A stretch of DNA of 64,000 nt from Bacteroidota bacterium (GTDB lineage Bacteria; Bacteroidota; Bacteroidia; Cytophagales; Cyclobacteriaceae): the NCBI GenBank assembly GCA_018267285.1, contig JAFDYU010000012.1, positions 62,001 through 126,000 on the forward strand. Reading direction: 5' to 3'. This document shows, in pieces, positions 26,413 through 33,781 of this stretch. Each line of letters starts with the position of its first letter. Within the stretch, counting starts at the first letter, position 1. The notes under the pieces were generated by a model, which was not told where the DNA came from, did not search any database, and was given only the letters and a program-made list of their open reading frames with translations. The position numbers were made by a program, and so were the translations under genes.

Positions 26413-27921
26413 ATGAAGCTCTACGAAAAGTACCCCGTTCATCTCTCCAATTCACTTTCGGGTGAAAAAGAAAAATTTGAAACCATCACACCCGGTTTTG
26501 TGGGGATGTATGTGTGCGGGCCAACCGTTTACAATTACGCACACCTCGGCAATGCGCGTACGTTTTTAACGTTCGATACGATCTCCCGATACTTAAGGTT
26601 TATAGAATATAAAGTTCGTTACGTTCGCAACATTACAGACGTGGGGCATTTGGAAAGTGATGCCGATGAGGGCGAAGACAAAATCGGGAAAAAGGCGCGC
26701 CTCGAACAACTCGAACCTATGGAAATTGTAAAACGCTACACCGAAGATTTCCATTCGATGATGCGTCAATTCAATATCCTCCCTCCTAACATTGAGCCCA
26801 CGGCCACCGCACACATCATCGAACAAATCAACATTGTGAAAAAACTGATTGACTTGGGGCTGGCCTACGAAGTGAACGGCTCGGTTTATTTCGATGTAAA
26901 AAAATACAACCAGTCTCATCACTACGGAATTTTATCGGGTCGTAATATTGAAGAGTTGATGGAAAGCGGCCGTGAGCTCGACAGTCAGGATGAAAAACGT
27001 GAGAAGGTCGATTTTGCACTTTGGAAAAAAGCATCGCCACAACACATCATGCGCTGGCCTTCACCCTGGGGCGAAGGTTTTCCGGGCTGGCATATTGAAT
27101 GCACGGTGATGAGCACAAAATATTTGGGCGAAACGTTCGATATACACGGTGGCGGTATGGATTTAAAATTTCCCCACCACGAATGCGAGATTGCGCAAGC
27201 CACCGGAGCAAATGGAAGAGCACCTGTAAAATACTGGGTTCATTCCAACATGCTAACGGTAAATGGGCAGAAGATGAGTAAGTCGTTGGGCAACTCATTT
27301 TTGCCTGCCGAATTATTTACCGGCAATCATCCGCTTCTGCAAAAAGGATACAGCCCCATGACGGTGCGATTTTTTATGCTGCAGTCGCATTATTCAAGCA
27401 CACTCGATTTTTCGAACGAAGCGTTAAATGCCGCAGAAAAAGGGTTTAAGAAATTAAGCAACGCACTGTCGCTCATCAAGAACTTAAATCAGGAAAAACA
27501 AGAAGGCATTAATTCGGAATTGAGCAAGCAGCTTGCCCTGCTTGCCGATGAGTGCTTCAAGAATATGAGCGATGACTTCAATACTGCAAAAACTTTGGCC
27601 GTGCTTTTTGAAATGGCCTCGCGCATCAACGACCTGAAGTCGGGCACTTTAAAGATAAATTCGATTGAAAAAATTATTTTCACAACCTTCAAATCAACCT
27701 ACATCGGTATGATGGAAGAAGTTCTTGGCTTAACAGAAGATGCTTCCATAAATAACAATCTGGTGGATGGAACTATTCAGGTGCTCATCAATCTTCGGAA
27801 AAAAGTTCGAGCCGATAAAAACTTTGCACTATCGGACAAAATACGTGACGACCTCAAAGCCATCGGAATTCAATTAAAAGATGGGAAAGATGGCGAGATG
27901 AGTTATGAAATTGAGAATTGA
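26413..27921 (+). CDS. cysS: Cysteinyl-tRNA synthetase
   Basis: A 502-residue class I aminoacyl-tRNA synthetase charging tRNA-Cys. The zinc and HIGH region reads [27 protein letters not shown] and [10 protein letters not shown] supply the remaining zinc ligands, and KMSKSLGN is the second ATP signature near residue 286. The C-terminal helical anticodon-binding part ends with [15 protein letters not shown]. Length is slightly above E. coli CysS (461). It is followed by a 7-bp tandem repeat and inverted repeat, then yidD. Confidence 0.96.
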   Translation: MKLYEKYPVHLSNSLSGEKEKFETITPGFVGMYVCGPTVYNYAHLGNARTFLTFDTISRYLRFIEYKVRYVRNITDVGHLESDADEGEDKIGKKARLEQLEPMEIVKRYTEDFHSMMRQFNILPPNIEPTATAHIIEQINIVKKLIDLGLAYEVNGSVYFDVKKYNQSHHYGILSGRNIEELMESGRELDSQDEKREKVDFALWKKASPQHIMRWPSPWGEGFPGWHIECTVMSTKYLGETFDIHGGGMDLKFPHHECEIAQATGANGRAPVKYWVHSNMLTVNGQKMSKSLGNSFLPAELFTGNHPLLQKGYSPMTVRFFMLQSHYSSTLDFSNEALNAAEKGFKKLSNALSLIKNLNQEKQEGINSELSKQLALLADECFKNMSDDFNTAKTLAVLFEMASRINDLKSGTLKINSIEKIIFTTFKSTYIGMMEEVLGLTEDASINNNLVDGTIQVLINLRKKVRADKNFALSDKIRDDLKAIGIQLKDGKDGEMSYEIEN

Positions 27922-27927
27922 AAGATG

Positions 27928-28019
27928 TGAGTAGAGAGATATGAGATATGAGATATGAGACATGAGACATGAGATATGAGACGGGCTGGTATTTCTCACT
28001 ACTCATATCTCACTACTCA
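27928..28019. repeat. Six 7-bp tandem repeats inside an 18-bp inverted repeat
   Basis: Six copies of ATGAGAT or ATGAGAC run without gaps from 27941 to 27982. The segment 27928-27945 is the reverse complement of 28002-28019 with one mismatch, and 27970-27980 also pairs perfectly with 28002-28012. The element fills the gap between cysS and yidD. It could fold as a hairpin and act as a transcription end, or it may be a slippage-prone repeat. Confidence 0.8.
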
Positions 28020-28030
28020 ATGCTTGAAAT

Positions 28031-28255
28031 ATGTTAAAAAAAATATTCATATTCCCCATTCGCATATACCAAGTGGCGATCTCGCCATACCTCGGTGCGC
28101 ATTGCCGACATTTACCTTCTTGCTCGCAATACACCATCGAAGCCATTCAAGAGTGGGGCGTGATTAAAGGAATTTGGCTTGGCTCAAAACGGATTGCGCG
28201 CTGCCATCCGTGGGGTACGAGCGGTTATGATCCGGTACCTAAAAAAAGTAAGTAG
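28031..28255 (+). CDS. yidD: Membrane protein insertion efficiency factor YidD
   Basis: A 74-residue member of the YidD family, a small inner-face membrane-associated protein thought to aid YidC-dependent insertion. The hallmark sequence is nearly complete: [50 protein letters not shown] and GTSGYDPVP. The three conserved cysteines are present. Unlike the common rnpA-yidD-yidC arrangement, it stands after cysS with a repeat between. It converges with the methyltransferase gene 12 bases away. Confidence 0.93.
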   Translation: MLKKIFIFPIRIYQVAISPYLGAHCRHLPSCSQYTIEAIQEWGVIKGIWLGSKRIARCHPWGTSGYDPVPKKSK

Positions 28256-28267
28256 TTTGTGCTCTAA

Positions 28268-28945
28268 CTATTTTTTCTTTGCAACAAGTTTTATCAGTTT
28301 TAGTGTTTTCAAACTGTAATCTGCTACGCCTTTATTTTCCGAATACGATAGAATTTTAAACTTATTAGTTTTCTCTACTATCTCTTTCACATTGGCCGAT
28401 GTACAACCAAAATCTGGCCTCTTCATTTCAATGCCTGCTTCAATATGAAAAAACTCAAATACAAAGAGTCCTCCTTTCTTCAAAGATTTTGCAACCTTAT
28501 CCATGTCTGCACCTCCGTTGAGGCATCCTTCATACAATCGCACTACTAAATCCCATTGGTTAATTCCGTAATCAAATGTTTCCATTGGAGTAACTATAGT
28601 ATCAATCTGTACGTGATTTCTTTCCGCTTCCTTAATCGCCATTTTCATCGCCTCATCTGCAATATCAATTCCTGTTACTTTCCATCCGTTCTTGGCCAAG
28701 AAAATAGAATTTCTCCCTTGTCCCATGCCAATGTCCAAAGCTTTGCCTGGCTTTTTTCCTTTCACTGTTTCCATCAAAAGTTCATTTGGTTTCTTGTTGA
28801 AGAAATTGGCCGTGGTGTCAACAAAAGCTTTATTCCATGTCTTCCTTACTTTGTCAATTTCATCTTTGTCAATTTTTTCTTGACAAAAGGACACGACTGT
28901 TATTAACAAAAAGATAGCTGTCAAGTTTATTTTGATTGGCGTCAT
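28268..28945 (-). CDS. Class I SAM methyltransferase-like protein with a signal peptide
   Basis: A 225-residue protein. The N-terminus (INLTAIFLLITVVSFCQEK) looks like a Bacteroidota signal peptide cleaved near SFC-Q. The rest is a Rossmann methyltransferase: motif I is ALDIGMGQGRNSIFLA, then GWKVTGIDIADEAM, the acidic post-I loop, and motif IV region NQWDLVVRLYEG. Glycines and the acidic SAM-ribose residue (D in TGIDI) are kept. An exported SAM enzyme is odd because SAM is cytoplasmic, so either the leader is a membrane anchor or the ligand differs. The gene is AT-rich compared with its neighbours. No substrate can be named. Confidence 0.78.
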   Translation of the reverse strand: MTPIKINLTAIFLLITVVSFCQEKIDKDEIDKVRKTWNKAFVDTTANFFNKKPNELLMETVKGKKPGKALDIGMGQGRNSIFLAKNGWKVTGIDIADEAMKMAIKEAERNHVQIDTIVTPMETFDYGINQWDLVVRLYEGCLNGGADMDKVAKSLKKGGLFVFEFFHIEAGIEMKRPDFGCTSANVKEIVEKTNKFKILSYSENKGVADYSLKTLKLIKLVAKKK

Positions 28946-29120
28946 GTTTTTTAGGGTTATTCATGCAATTTATGCAAAACACATTAGTTTTGACTTCCTG
29001 ATTAATCGACTGAACTCTAAGGATTAAAAAATATTCCAAAGTTTCAGATCAAGAAAAATTCAAAAAAAATATAATGGCAATCTCTAGGCTCTTGGGCCGT
29101 AGAAAGGAAATCGTTAATAG

Positions 29121-29387
29121 TTATTGGTTAATCGCGCCAATCTTCTTCAATTTATTGTGAGTGCCATCGCAATATGGATTCATCTTTGTTTGCTTGCACA
29201 TGCAGAGCCATACTTTTCTTTTTGACGAAACCGTAAAATCTTTTGGGCTGATGCCGGTGCCAAGATGCGATTCCGTATCGCAAAACGGCTGAGTTTTAGA
29301 ACGACCGCATTGGCACCACGAATAGGTCTTTCCGGGTGTCAGCTCAATTTCTACCGGGCCATCGGAGTTGCTCGTTATTTTATTCAT
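29121..29387 (-). CDS. Two-cluster CDGSH iron-sulfur protein
   Basis: An 88-residue protein with two CDGSH-type [2Fe-2S] sites. The second, Cys62-Cys64-Cys73-His77, has the canonical CxC-x8-C-x3-H spacing (CMCKQTKMNPYCDGTH). The first, Cys25-Cys27-Cys36-His41 (CQCGRSKTQPFCDTESH), has one extra residue before the His. Such proteins store or pass electrons or clusters and are often redox-labile. Its ATG lies inside the end of the ECF sigma gene (8-base overlap), so the two are translationally coupled. No signal peptide is seen, so it should be cytoplasmic. The 175 bases beyond it, toward 28945, hold only a weak hairpin. Confidence 0.88.
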   Translation of the reverse strand: MNKITSNSDGPVEIELTPGKTYSWCQCGRSKTQPFCDTESHLGTGISPKDFTVSSKRKVWLCMCKQTKMNPYCDGTHNKLKKIGAINQ

Positions 29388-30027
29388 GTATTTGAGTTAT
29401 TCGGTTCATCACACTATTTACCACACGGTCGCAACGGGTAAGGTGGAAATCATAAAGCTGCGACATCTTATATTGGTTACTCAAATCCATTCGGAGCATT
29501 TCTTTAGCGCGGTTCAATCGCACCTTAACATTTGATTCGCTCAGGTTAAGTACTTCCATGGTTTCACTGGTGCTGATCTCTTCAATTTCACGCATCACAA
29601 AAACCAACCGGTATTTCTCGGGTAGTTTTGCGATCGAATTTTGCAATATCGTTTTCAGCTCGTCATTCATAAGTCCGTTTAAAGGTGTTTCGTTGTGGTA
29701 CGCAATTTCTGTGTGTAAATCGGTTAGGTGGTGTTTCTTTTTCTTTTTTATATGATGTAAGCTTTCGTTAACAAATATCCTGGTGAGCCAAGTGCCAAAG
29801 CTCGATCTTTTTTCAAAACGGTTTAAATGCACATACGCATTGAGATATGCCGTTTGCATCAGGTCTTCAACTTCTTGGTCGTCATTAACAATGGCCATAC
29901 CTATGCGGTACAAACGCAGATTAAACTTGCGCATCAGGTTTTCAAACAGGTGCTTTTCCCCATTCAATATTCTTTCAACGACCAACTCGTCCGTAAGCGT
30001 TTCGTTCTCGGTTGCACTTTTTATCAT
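29380..30027 (-). CDS. ECF-type RNA polymerase sigma factor
   Basis: A 215-residue sigma-70-family factor. Region 2 includes LYRIGMAIVNDDQEVEDLMQ and TAYLNAYVHLNRFEKRSSFG with TWLTRIFVNESL. Region 4 is LPEKYRLVFVMREIEEISTS, MEVLNLSESNVKVRLNRAKE. There is no region 3. About 35 C-terminal residues follow region 4 (LYDFHLTRCDRVVNSVMNRI), an extension I have seen in Bacteroidota ECF factors, with a single Cys. The ATG at 30027 is preferred over the TTG nine bases upstream. A strong candidate autoregulated promoter lies at 30070-30043. The coupled downstream gene is a CDGSH protein, not a recognisable anti-sigma factor. Confidence 0.92.
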   Translation of the reverse strand: MIKSATENETLTDELVVERILNGEKHLFENLMRKFNLRLYRIGMAIVNDDQEVEDLMQTAYLNAYVHLNRFEKRSSFGTWLTRIFVNESLHHIKKKKKHHLTDLHTEIAYHNETPLNGLMNDELKTILQNSIAKLPEKYRLVFVMREIEEISTSETMEVLNLSESNVKVRLNRAKEMLRMDLSNQYKMSQLYDFHLTRCDRVVNSVMNRITQIHE

Positions 30028-30042
30028 GTTTGTCAATTTTTA

Positions 30043-30070
30043 TAGAGTATCTGTACCGCCAAACGTTACA
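30043..30070 (-). promoter_or_regulatory. ECF-type promoter TGTAACGTTT-N11-TACTCTA toward the sigma gene
   Basis: On the minus strand TGTAACGTTT (30070-30061) is followed after 11 bases by TACTCTA (30049-30043). The same two blocks with the same 11-base distance occur on the plus strand in mirror image at 30093-30120. AAC-containing -35 elements are common for ECF factors. The ATG of the sigma gene is 15 bases beyond the -10 block, which implies autoregulation. Confidence 0.75.
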
Positions 30071-30092
30071 AAATATTTTAACAAAAAGTTTC

Positions 30093-30120
30093 TGTAACGT
30101 TTTTAAAATAGCTTACTCTA
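30093..30120 (+). promoter_or_regulatory. ECF-type promoter TGTAACGTTT-N11-TACTCTA toward the DoxX-like gene
   Basis: TGTAACGTTT (30093-30102), 11 bases, TACTCTA (30114-30120). The downstream ATG is at 30146. It is the exact mirror of the promoter at 30070-30043, with a 22-base AT-rich centre between the two -35 blocks. The inner 10-base arms form a perfect inverted repeat (30061-30070 and 30093-30102). Confidence 0.75.
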
Positions 30121-30145
30121 ATGGACAAATTAAAACAAAAAGACT

Positions 30146-30541
30146 ATGGACATTATCGAAAAAAAACTGAAAGACATCCAGACTTTCATGAAATTAACTT
30201 ATGGAATAGTTCCGGTTGTGGCCGGAGCCGACAAGTTCACCAATTTGCTCACTCAATGGCCGGAATACCTCAACCCTACGCTCGCCAATCTGTTACCCGT
30301 TAGCAGCAATGCGTTTATGATGATTGTTGGCGTAATTGAAATTGTGGCCGGCATACTGGTATTGATGAAACCCAAGCAAGGCGCTATGGTGGTTTGTGCG
30401 TGGCTGGTATTGATTGCCTTGACACTGTTGGCCAGTGGACGCTTTTTGGATGTGGCCGTACGCGACCTGGTGATGGCCGGAGGTGCTTTTGTTCTTGTTG
30501 TACTCAGTGAAATTGTTGGTAAATTAGATTCAAAAAAATAG
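30146..30541 (+). CDS. DoxX-like small membrane protein
   Basis: A 131-residue protein with about four membrane segments: 16-30, 55-75 (FMMIVGVIEIVAGILVLM), 80-97 and 105-123. The loop GADKFTNLLTQWPEYLNP and the VIEIVAG helix fit the DoxX/DUF417-like group of small quinone-pathway or thiol-stress membrane proteins. Its TAG overlaps the start of the following oxidoreductase gene, so the two form an operon. It is the first gene after the candidate ECF promoter. Function is inferred only from family and context. Confidence 0.78.
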   Translation: MDIIEKKLKDIQTFMKLTYGIVPVVAGADKFTNLLTQWPEYLNPTLANLLPVSSNAFMMIVGVIEIVAGILVLMKPKQGAMVVCAWLVLIALTLLASGRFLDVAVRDLVMAGGAFVLVVLSEIVGKLDSKK

Positions 30542-30543
30542 TG

Positions 30544-31191
30544 ATGAACCACCAAGTTCGTGTACTCAAAACGGCATTTGTTACACACAATGTAAAACAG
30601 TTTGTTGTAGAGAAGCCCCGTGGATATTCGTTTATCCCGGGGCAAGCAACCGATGTTTCCATTGCCAAGCCGGGGTTAGAAAATGAGCTCCGACCTTTTA
30701 CGTTTACTTGTCTCCCCAATGCCGATTATCTCGAGTTTATCATAAAGATTTATACCGGACACAACGGTATTACAGAAAAACTTCTTGACGTAAACGAAGG
30801 CGATCATCTGATCATTCACGATGTATTTGGCGCAATCGAATACAAAGGCCCAGGTTTATTCTTGGCGGGAGGTGCAGGTATAACTCCTTTCCTAGCAATT
30901 TTAAGGTACTTGAACAGCAGAAATCAGTTAGCCGGAAATGTTTTATTGTTTGCAAATCGCACTGAAGAAGATATCATCTTAAAAGATGAGCTCAAGCAAA
31001 TGCTCAACAAAAATTATTTTGATGTGCTGGAGAGCGATTCTGGAAAACGGATTGATAAGGAGATGATCCAACAACATCTTACTGCCGATCAATTTTATTA
31101 TTTATGCGGGCCACCAAAGTTTACGGAAATAACTATTGAAAATTTAGTTAGCCTCGGTATATCGGATTCAAAGATTGTTTTAGAACAATAG
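30544..31191 (+). CDS. Flavin-dependent ferredoxin/flavodoxin reductase-like oxidoreductase
   Basis: A 215-residue FNR-fold protein. An FAD-binding barrel comes first (YSFIPGQATDVSI, RPFTFTCLP), then an NAD(P)-binding domain (GPGLFLAGGAGITPFLAIL, FYYLCGPPKF). There is no fused 2Fe-2S domain, so a separate electron acceptor is expected. The usual RxYS FAD motif is replaced by RPFTF, as in some short reductases. An in-frame GTG three bases upstream, overlapping the DoxX-like stop, is an alternative start. The CDGSH protein encoded across the shared promoter region is a plausible partner, which is inference. Confidence 0.87.
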   Translation: MNHQVRVLKTAFVTHNVKQFVVEKPRGYSFIPGQATDVSIAKPGLENELRPFTFTCLPNADYLEFIIKIYTGHNGITEKLLDVNEGDHLIIHDVFGAIEYKGPGLFLAGGAGITPFLAILRYLNSRNQLAGNVLLFANRTEEDIILKDELKQMLNKNYFDVLESDSGKRIDKEMIQQHLTADQFYYLCGPPKFTEITIENLVSLGISDSKIVLEQ

Positions 31192-31278
31192 AAATTAAAA
31201 CAGAAACATTCACCCTCACAAAAAATACTTTTCTTTAATAAAAAAAACGGCCTACATTAGGAACTCAATTCTAATGCG

Positions 31279-33021
31279 ATGCCTGATTTTCAAATAAAAA
31301 AAAATCCGAAACAATACGATGCCATCATCATAGGTTCCGGTGCTGGCGGTGGCATGTCTGCTTATGTGCTCGCGCAAGCTGGGCTTAAAGTGTTGCTGCT
31401 CGAAGCGGGGCCCATGTACGATCCGGCAAAAAATATAACTCAACTCAAATGGCCGTACGAATCGCCACGCAGGGGTGCAAGCACGCAGTTTAGAAATTTT
31501 GGCGATTTTGATGCAGCCTACGGAGGCTGGCAACTGGACGGTGAGCCCTACACGCATAAAGATGGTACAAAATTCGATTGGTTCCGCTCGCGCATGTTGG
31601 GTGGCCGCACCAACCACTGGGGAAGAATATCGTTGCGCTTCGGGTCGAAAGATTTTAAACACAAGAGCATCGATGGGCTTGGAGACGATTGGCCGATAGG
31701 ATACGAGGACATCGCTCCGTATTATGATAAGGTCGATCAGTTGGTCGGTGTGTTCGGTTCAAAAGAAAATATGCCCGATCATCCCGATGGCATTTTTCTT
31801 CCGGCACCAAAACCACGTTTGCACGAACTATTTATTAAGCAAGCCGGAGAATCCATAAACGTTCCTGTCATCCCTTCGAGGCTCTCCATTTTAACCAAGC
31901 CCATTAATAATGAGCGAGGCCAATGTTTCTTTTGCGCACAATGCAACCGTGGATGTCAGGTTTATGGAGATTTCTCTTCTTCCTCCGTGTTGGTAAATCC
32001 TGCCCTAAAAACAGGCAATGTAGAAGTTATAGCCAATGCCATGGCTCGCGAAGTACTTACCAACAGCGAGGGGCAAGCCACCGGCATATCGTATGTAAGC
32101 AAAGATGATATGCAGGAATATGAGGTGAGTGCCAAGGTGGTAATTCTTGCAGCAAGTGCTTGTGAGTCTGCCCGTTTATTGCTCAACTCAAAATCCACTA
32201 AACATCCAAATGGCCTTGCTAATTCAAGCAACGTAGTTGGAAAATATCTGCACGACTCCACCGGAGCAGGTATGGGCGGATTTTTACCAAAACTAGTTGG
32301 GCGCAAACGCTACAACGAAGACGGTGTGGGCGGCATGCACGTGTACACCCCTTGGTGGCTCGACAATAAAAAACTGGATTTCCCACGCGGCTACCACATC
32401 GAATATTATGGAGGGATGGGTATGCCCGGCTACGGTTATGGTTTTGGTATGCAAAACACCAACGGAAAATACCCCGGGCGCGATGGCAAACAAAAAGAAG
32501 CGGGCGGTTACGGTGCTTCGTTAAAAGATGACTACCGCTATTATTATGGGGCTACCTTTGGTATGGATGGGCGAGGCGAAGCCATTGCACGCGAAGACAA
32601 TTATTGCGAAATAGATCCCAGCACGGTAGATAAATATGGGATACCCGTACTGCGCTTTCATTACAAGTGGAGCGACCATGAAATAAAGCAAGCCAAACAC
32701 ATGAAAGAGACCTTCCGCGAGATCATTCATAAAATGGGAGGCATTGTTACGTGGGGAGGAAACGATGGACCTGAAAACGATTACGGGCTTGAAGCACCCG
32801 GCCGGATAATTCACGAAGTAGGAACAACCCGCATGGGCGATGACAGAAAGAAATCGGTGCTCAATAAATTCAATCAGGCACACGATTGCAAAAATTTGTT
32901 TGTGATGGACGGAGGAGCGTTTGTATCGCAAGCCGATAAAAACCCAACGTGGACTATCCTTGCTTTGGCCATGCGCGCTTCCGAGTATTTAATTGATGAA
33001 CTAAAAAAACAGAATATATAA
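31279..33021 (+). CDS. GMC-family FAD-dependent sugar/alcohol oxidoreductase
   Basis: A 580-residue flavoprotein. The FAD Rossmann motif is AIIIGSGAGGGMSAYVLAQ, and LGGRTNHWGRISLR follows. CFFCAQCNRGCQVYG is a cysteine-rich segment typical of bacterial GMC sugar dehydrogenases. Near the C-terminus are HEVGTTRMGDD and DKNPTWTILALAMR. No signal peptide is seen; such large subunits are often exported together with a Tat-bearing small subunit. The next gene encodes exactly that kind of subunit, so the pair should form a periplasmic sugar dehydrogenase. The substrate may be a glycoside C3 hydroxyl, by analogy with known three-part enzymes. Confidence 0.9.
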   Translation: MPDFQIKKNPKQYDAIIIGSGAGGGMSAYVLAQAGLKVLLLEAGPMYDPAKNITQLKWPYESPRRGASTQFRNFGDFDAAYGGWQLDGEPYTHKDGTKFDWFRSRMLGGRTNHWGRISLRFGSKDFKHKSIDGLGDDWPIGYEDIAPYYDKVDQLVGVFGSKENMPDHPDGIFLPAPKPRLHELFIKQAGESINVPVIPSRLSILTKPINNERGQCFFCAQCNRGCQVYGDFSSSSVLVNPALKTGNVEVIANAMAREVLTNSEGQATGISYVSKDDMQEYEVSAKVVILAASACESARLLLNSKSTKHPNGLANSSNVVGKYLHDSTGAGMGGFLPKLVGRKRYNEDGVGGMHVYTPWWLDNKKLDFPRGYHIEYYGGMGMPGYGYGFGMQNTNGKYPGRDGKQKEAGGYGASLKDDYRYYYGATFGMDGRGEAIAREDNYCEIDPSTVDKYGIPVLRFHYKWSDHEIKQAKHMKETFREIIHKMGGIVTWGGNDGPENDYGLEAPGRIIHEVGTTRMGDDRKKSVLNKFNQAHDCKNLFVMDGGAFVSQADKNPTWTILALAMRASEYLIDELKKQNI

Positions 33022-33028
33022 GTTATTT

Positions 33029-33073
33029 GTTGTTGGTTATTCATTTATAGAAAATTTCAACCGTGCCAACAAC
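33029..33073. repeat. Inverted repeat GTTGTTGG / CCAACAAC with CAAC-rich tail
   Basis: GTTGTTGG (33029-33036) and CCAACAAC (33066-33073) are perfect 8-base arms separated by 29 bases. A run of CAAC-like units continues to the ATG at 33101. It fills the gap between the GMC gene and its small-subunit gene. It could be a hairpin tuning expression or only low-complexity sequence. Confidence 0.35.
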
Positions 33074-33100
33074 CGACAACCATCAACTAACAACCATTTT

Positions 33101-33766
33101 ATGGACAGACGAAAATATTTAAAGACACTAGCTACCGGAACGGTTGGAGCCCTCGCTGCACCTGCCCTGCTAAATGCATGCAAGCCCGAAGAAAAAAAAG
33201 AAGCTGTAAACGCGCCAACCATCGACCGAACGCCTGCCGAGTTGGAGCATTACAACAAACTCATGGCCGAAAAGTTTTTTGACGATCATGAGATGAAAAC
33301 GATAGCGCTGCTTGCCGATATCATTATCCCTAAAGACGAAGTATCGAGTAGCGCTACCGATGCGGGCGTACCCGACTTTATCGAATTTATTGCTAAGGAG
33401 ATGCCGCGGCATCAAACACCGTTGCGCGGAGGCATCAAGTGGCTCGATCTGCAATGTCTGAAAAAATACAACGCCTCTTTTGTTGAATGCAATTCCGCAC
33501 AGCAAATAGAAATGGTAGATGAAATCGCTTATCCCGAAAGGGCAAAACCTGAAATGCAGCAAGGTGTTGCCTTTTTTAATTTGATGCGCGACTTAACCGC
33601 CACCGGTTTCTTCACCAGTAAAATAGGAATTGAAGACCTGGGTTACGCAGGCAACAAACCCAATCAATGGAATGGCGTACCGCAAGAAGTACTCGATCAA
33701 TATGGAGTGAAATACGATCAACATACGTTAGATGTTTGCTTGAGTTTTGATACTGCTAAAAGTTAA
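33101..33766 (+). CDS. Gluconate 2-dehydrogenase subunit 3-like protein
   Basis: A 221-residue protein of the small-subunit family that accompanies GMC dehydrogenases. The N-terminus has a Tat-like start (DRRKYLKTLATG) followed by a hydrophobic stretch and a lipobox-like LLNACK, so it is exported and possibly lipidated. The body carries LADIIIPKDEVSSSATDAGV, PDFIEFIAKEMPRH and FFNLMRDLTATGFFTSKIG, all typical. It probably carries the GMC subunit through the Tat system as a folded complex. A cytochrome c subunit, the third part in known complexes, is not in the window. Confidence 0.88.
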   Translation: MDRRKYLKTLATGTVGALAAPALLNACKPEEKKEAVNAPTIDRTPAELEHYNKLMAEKFFDDHEMKTIALLADIIIPKDEVSSSATDAGVPDFIEFIAKEMPRHQTPLRGGIKWLDLQCLKKYNASFVECNSAQQIEMVDEIAYPERAKPEMQQGVAFFNLMRDLTATGFFTSKIGIEDLGYAGNKPNQWNGVPQEVLDQYGVKYDQHTLDVCLSFDTAKS

Positions 33767-33781
33767 ACCATAAACGCCACC

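Noticed and set aside
27928..28019. CRISPR array
   Set aside because: Repeat units are only 7 bases with no spacers, and there are no cas genes.
29083..29103. Terminator after the CDGSH gene
   Set aside because: The stem is about seven pairs with a bulge, and the T-run is some 12 bases away.
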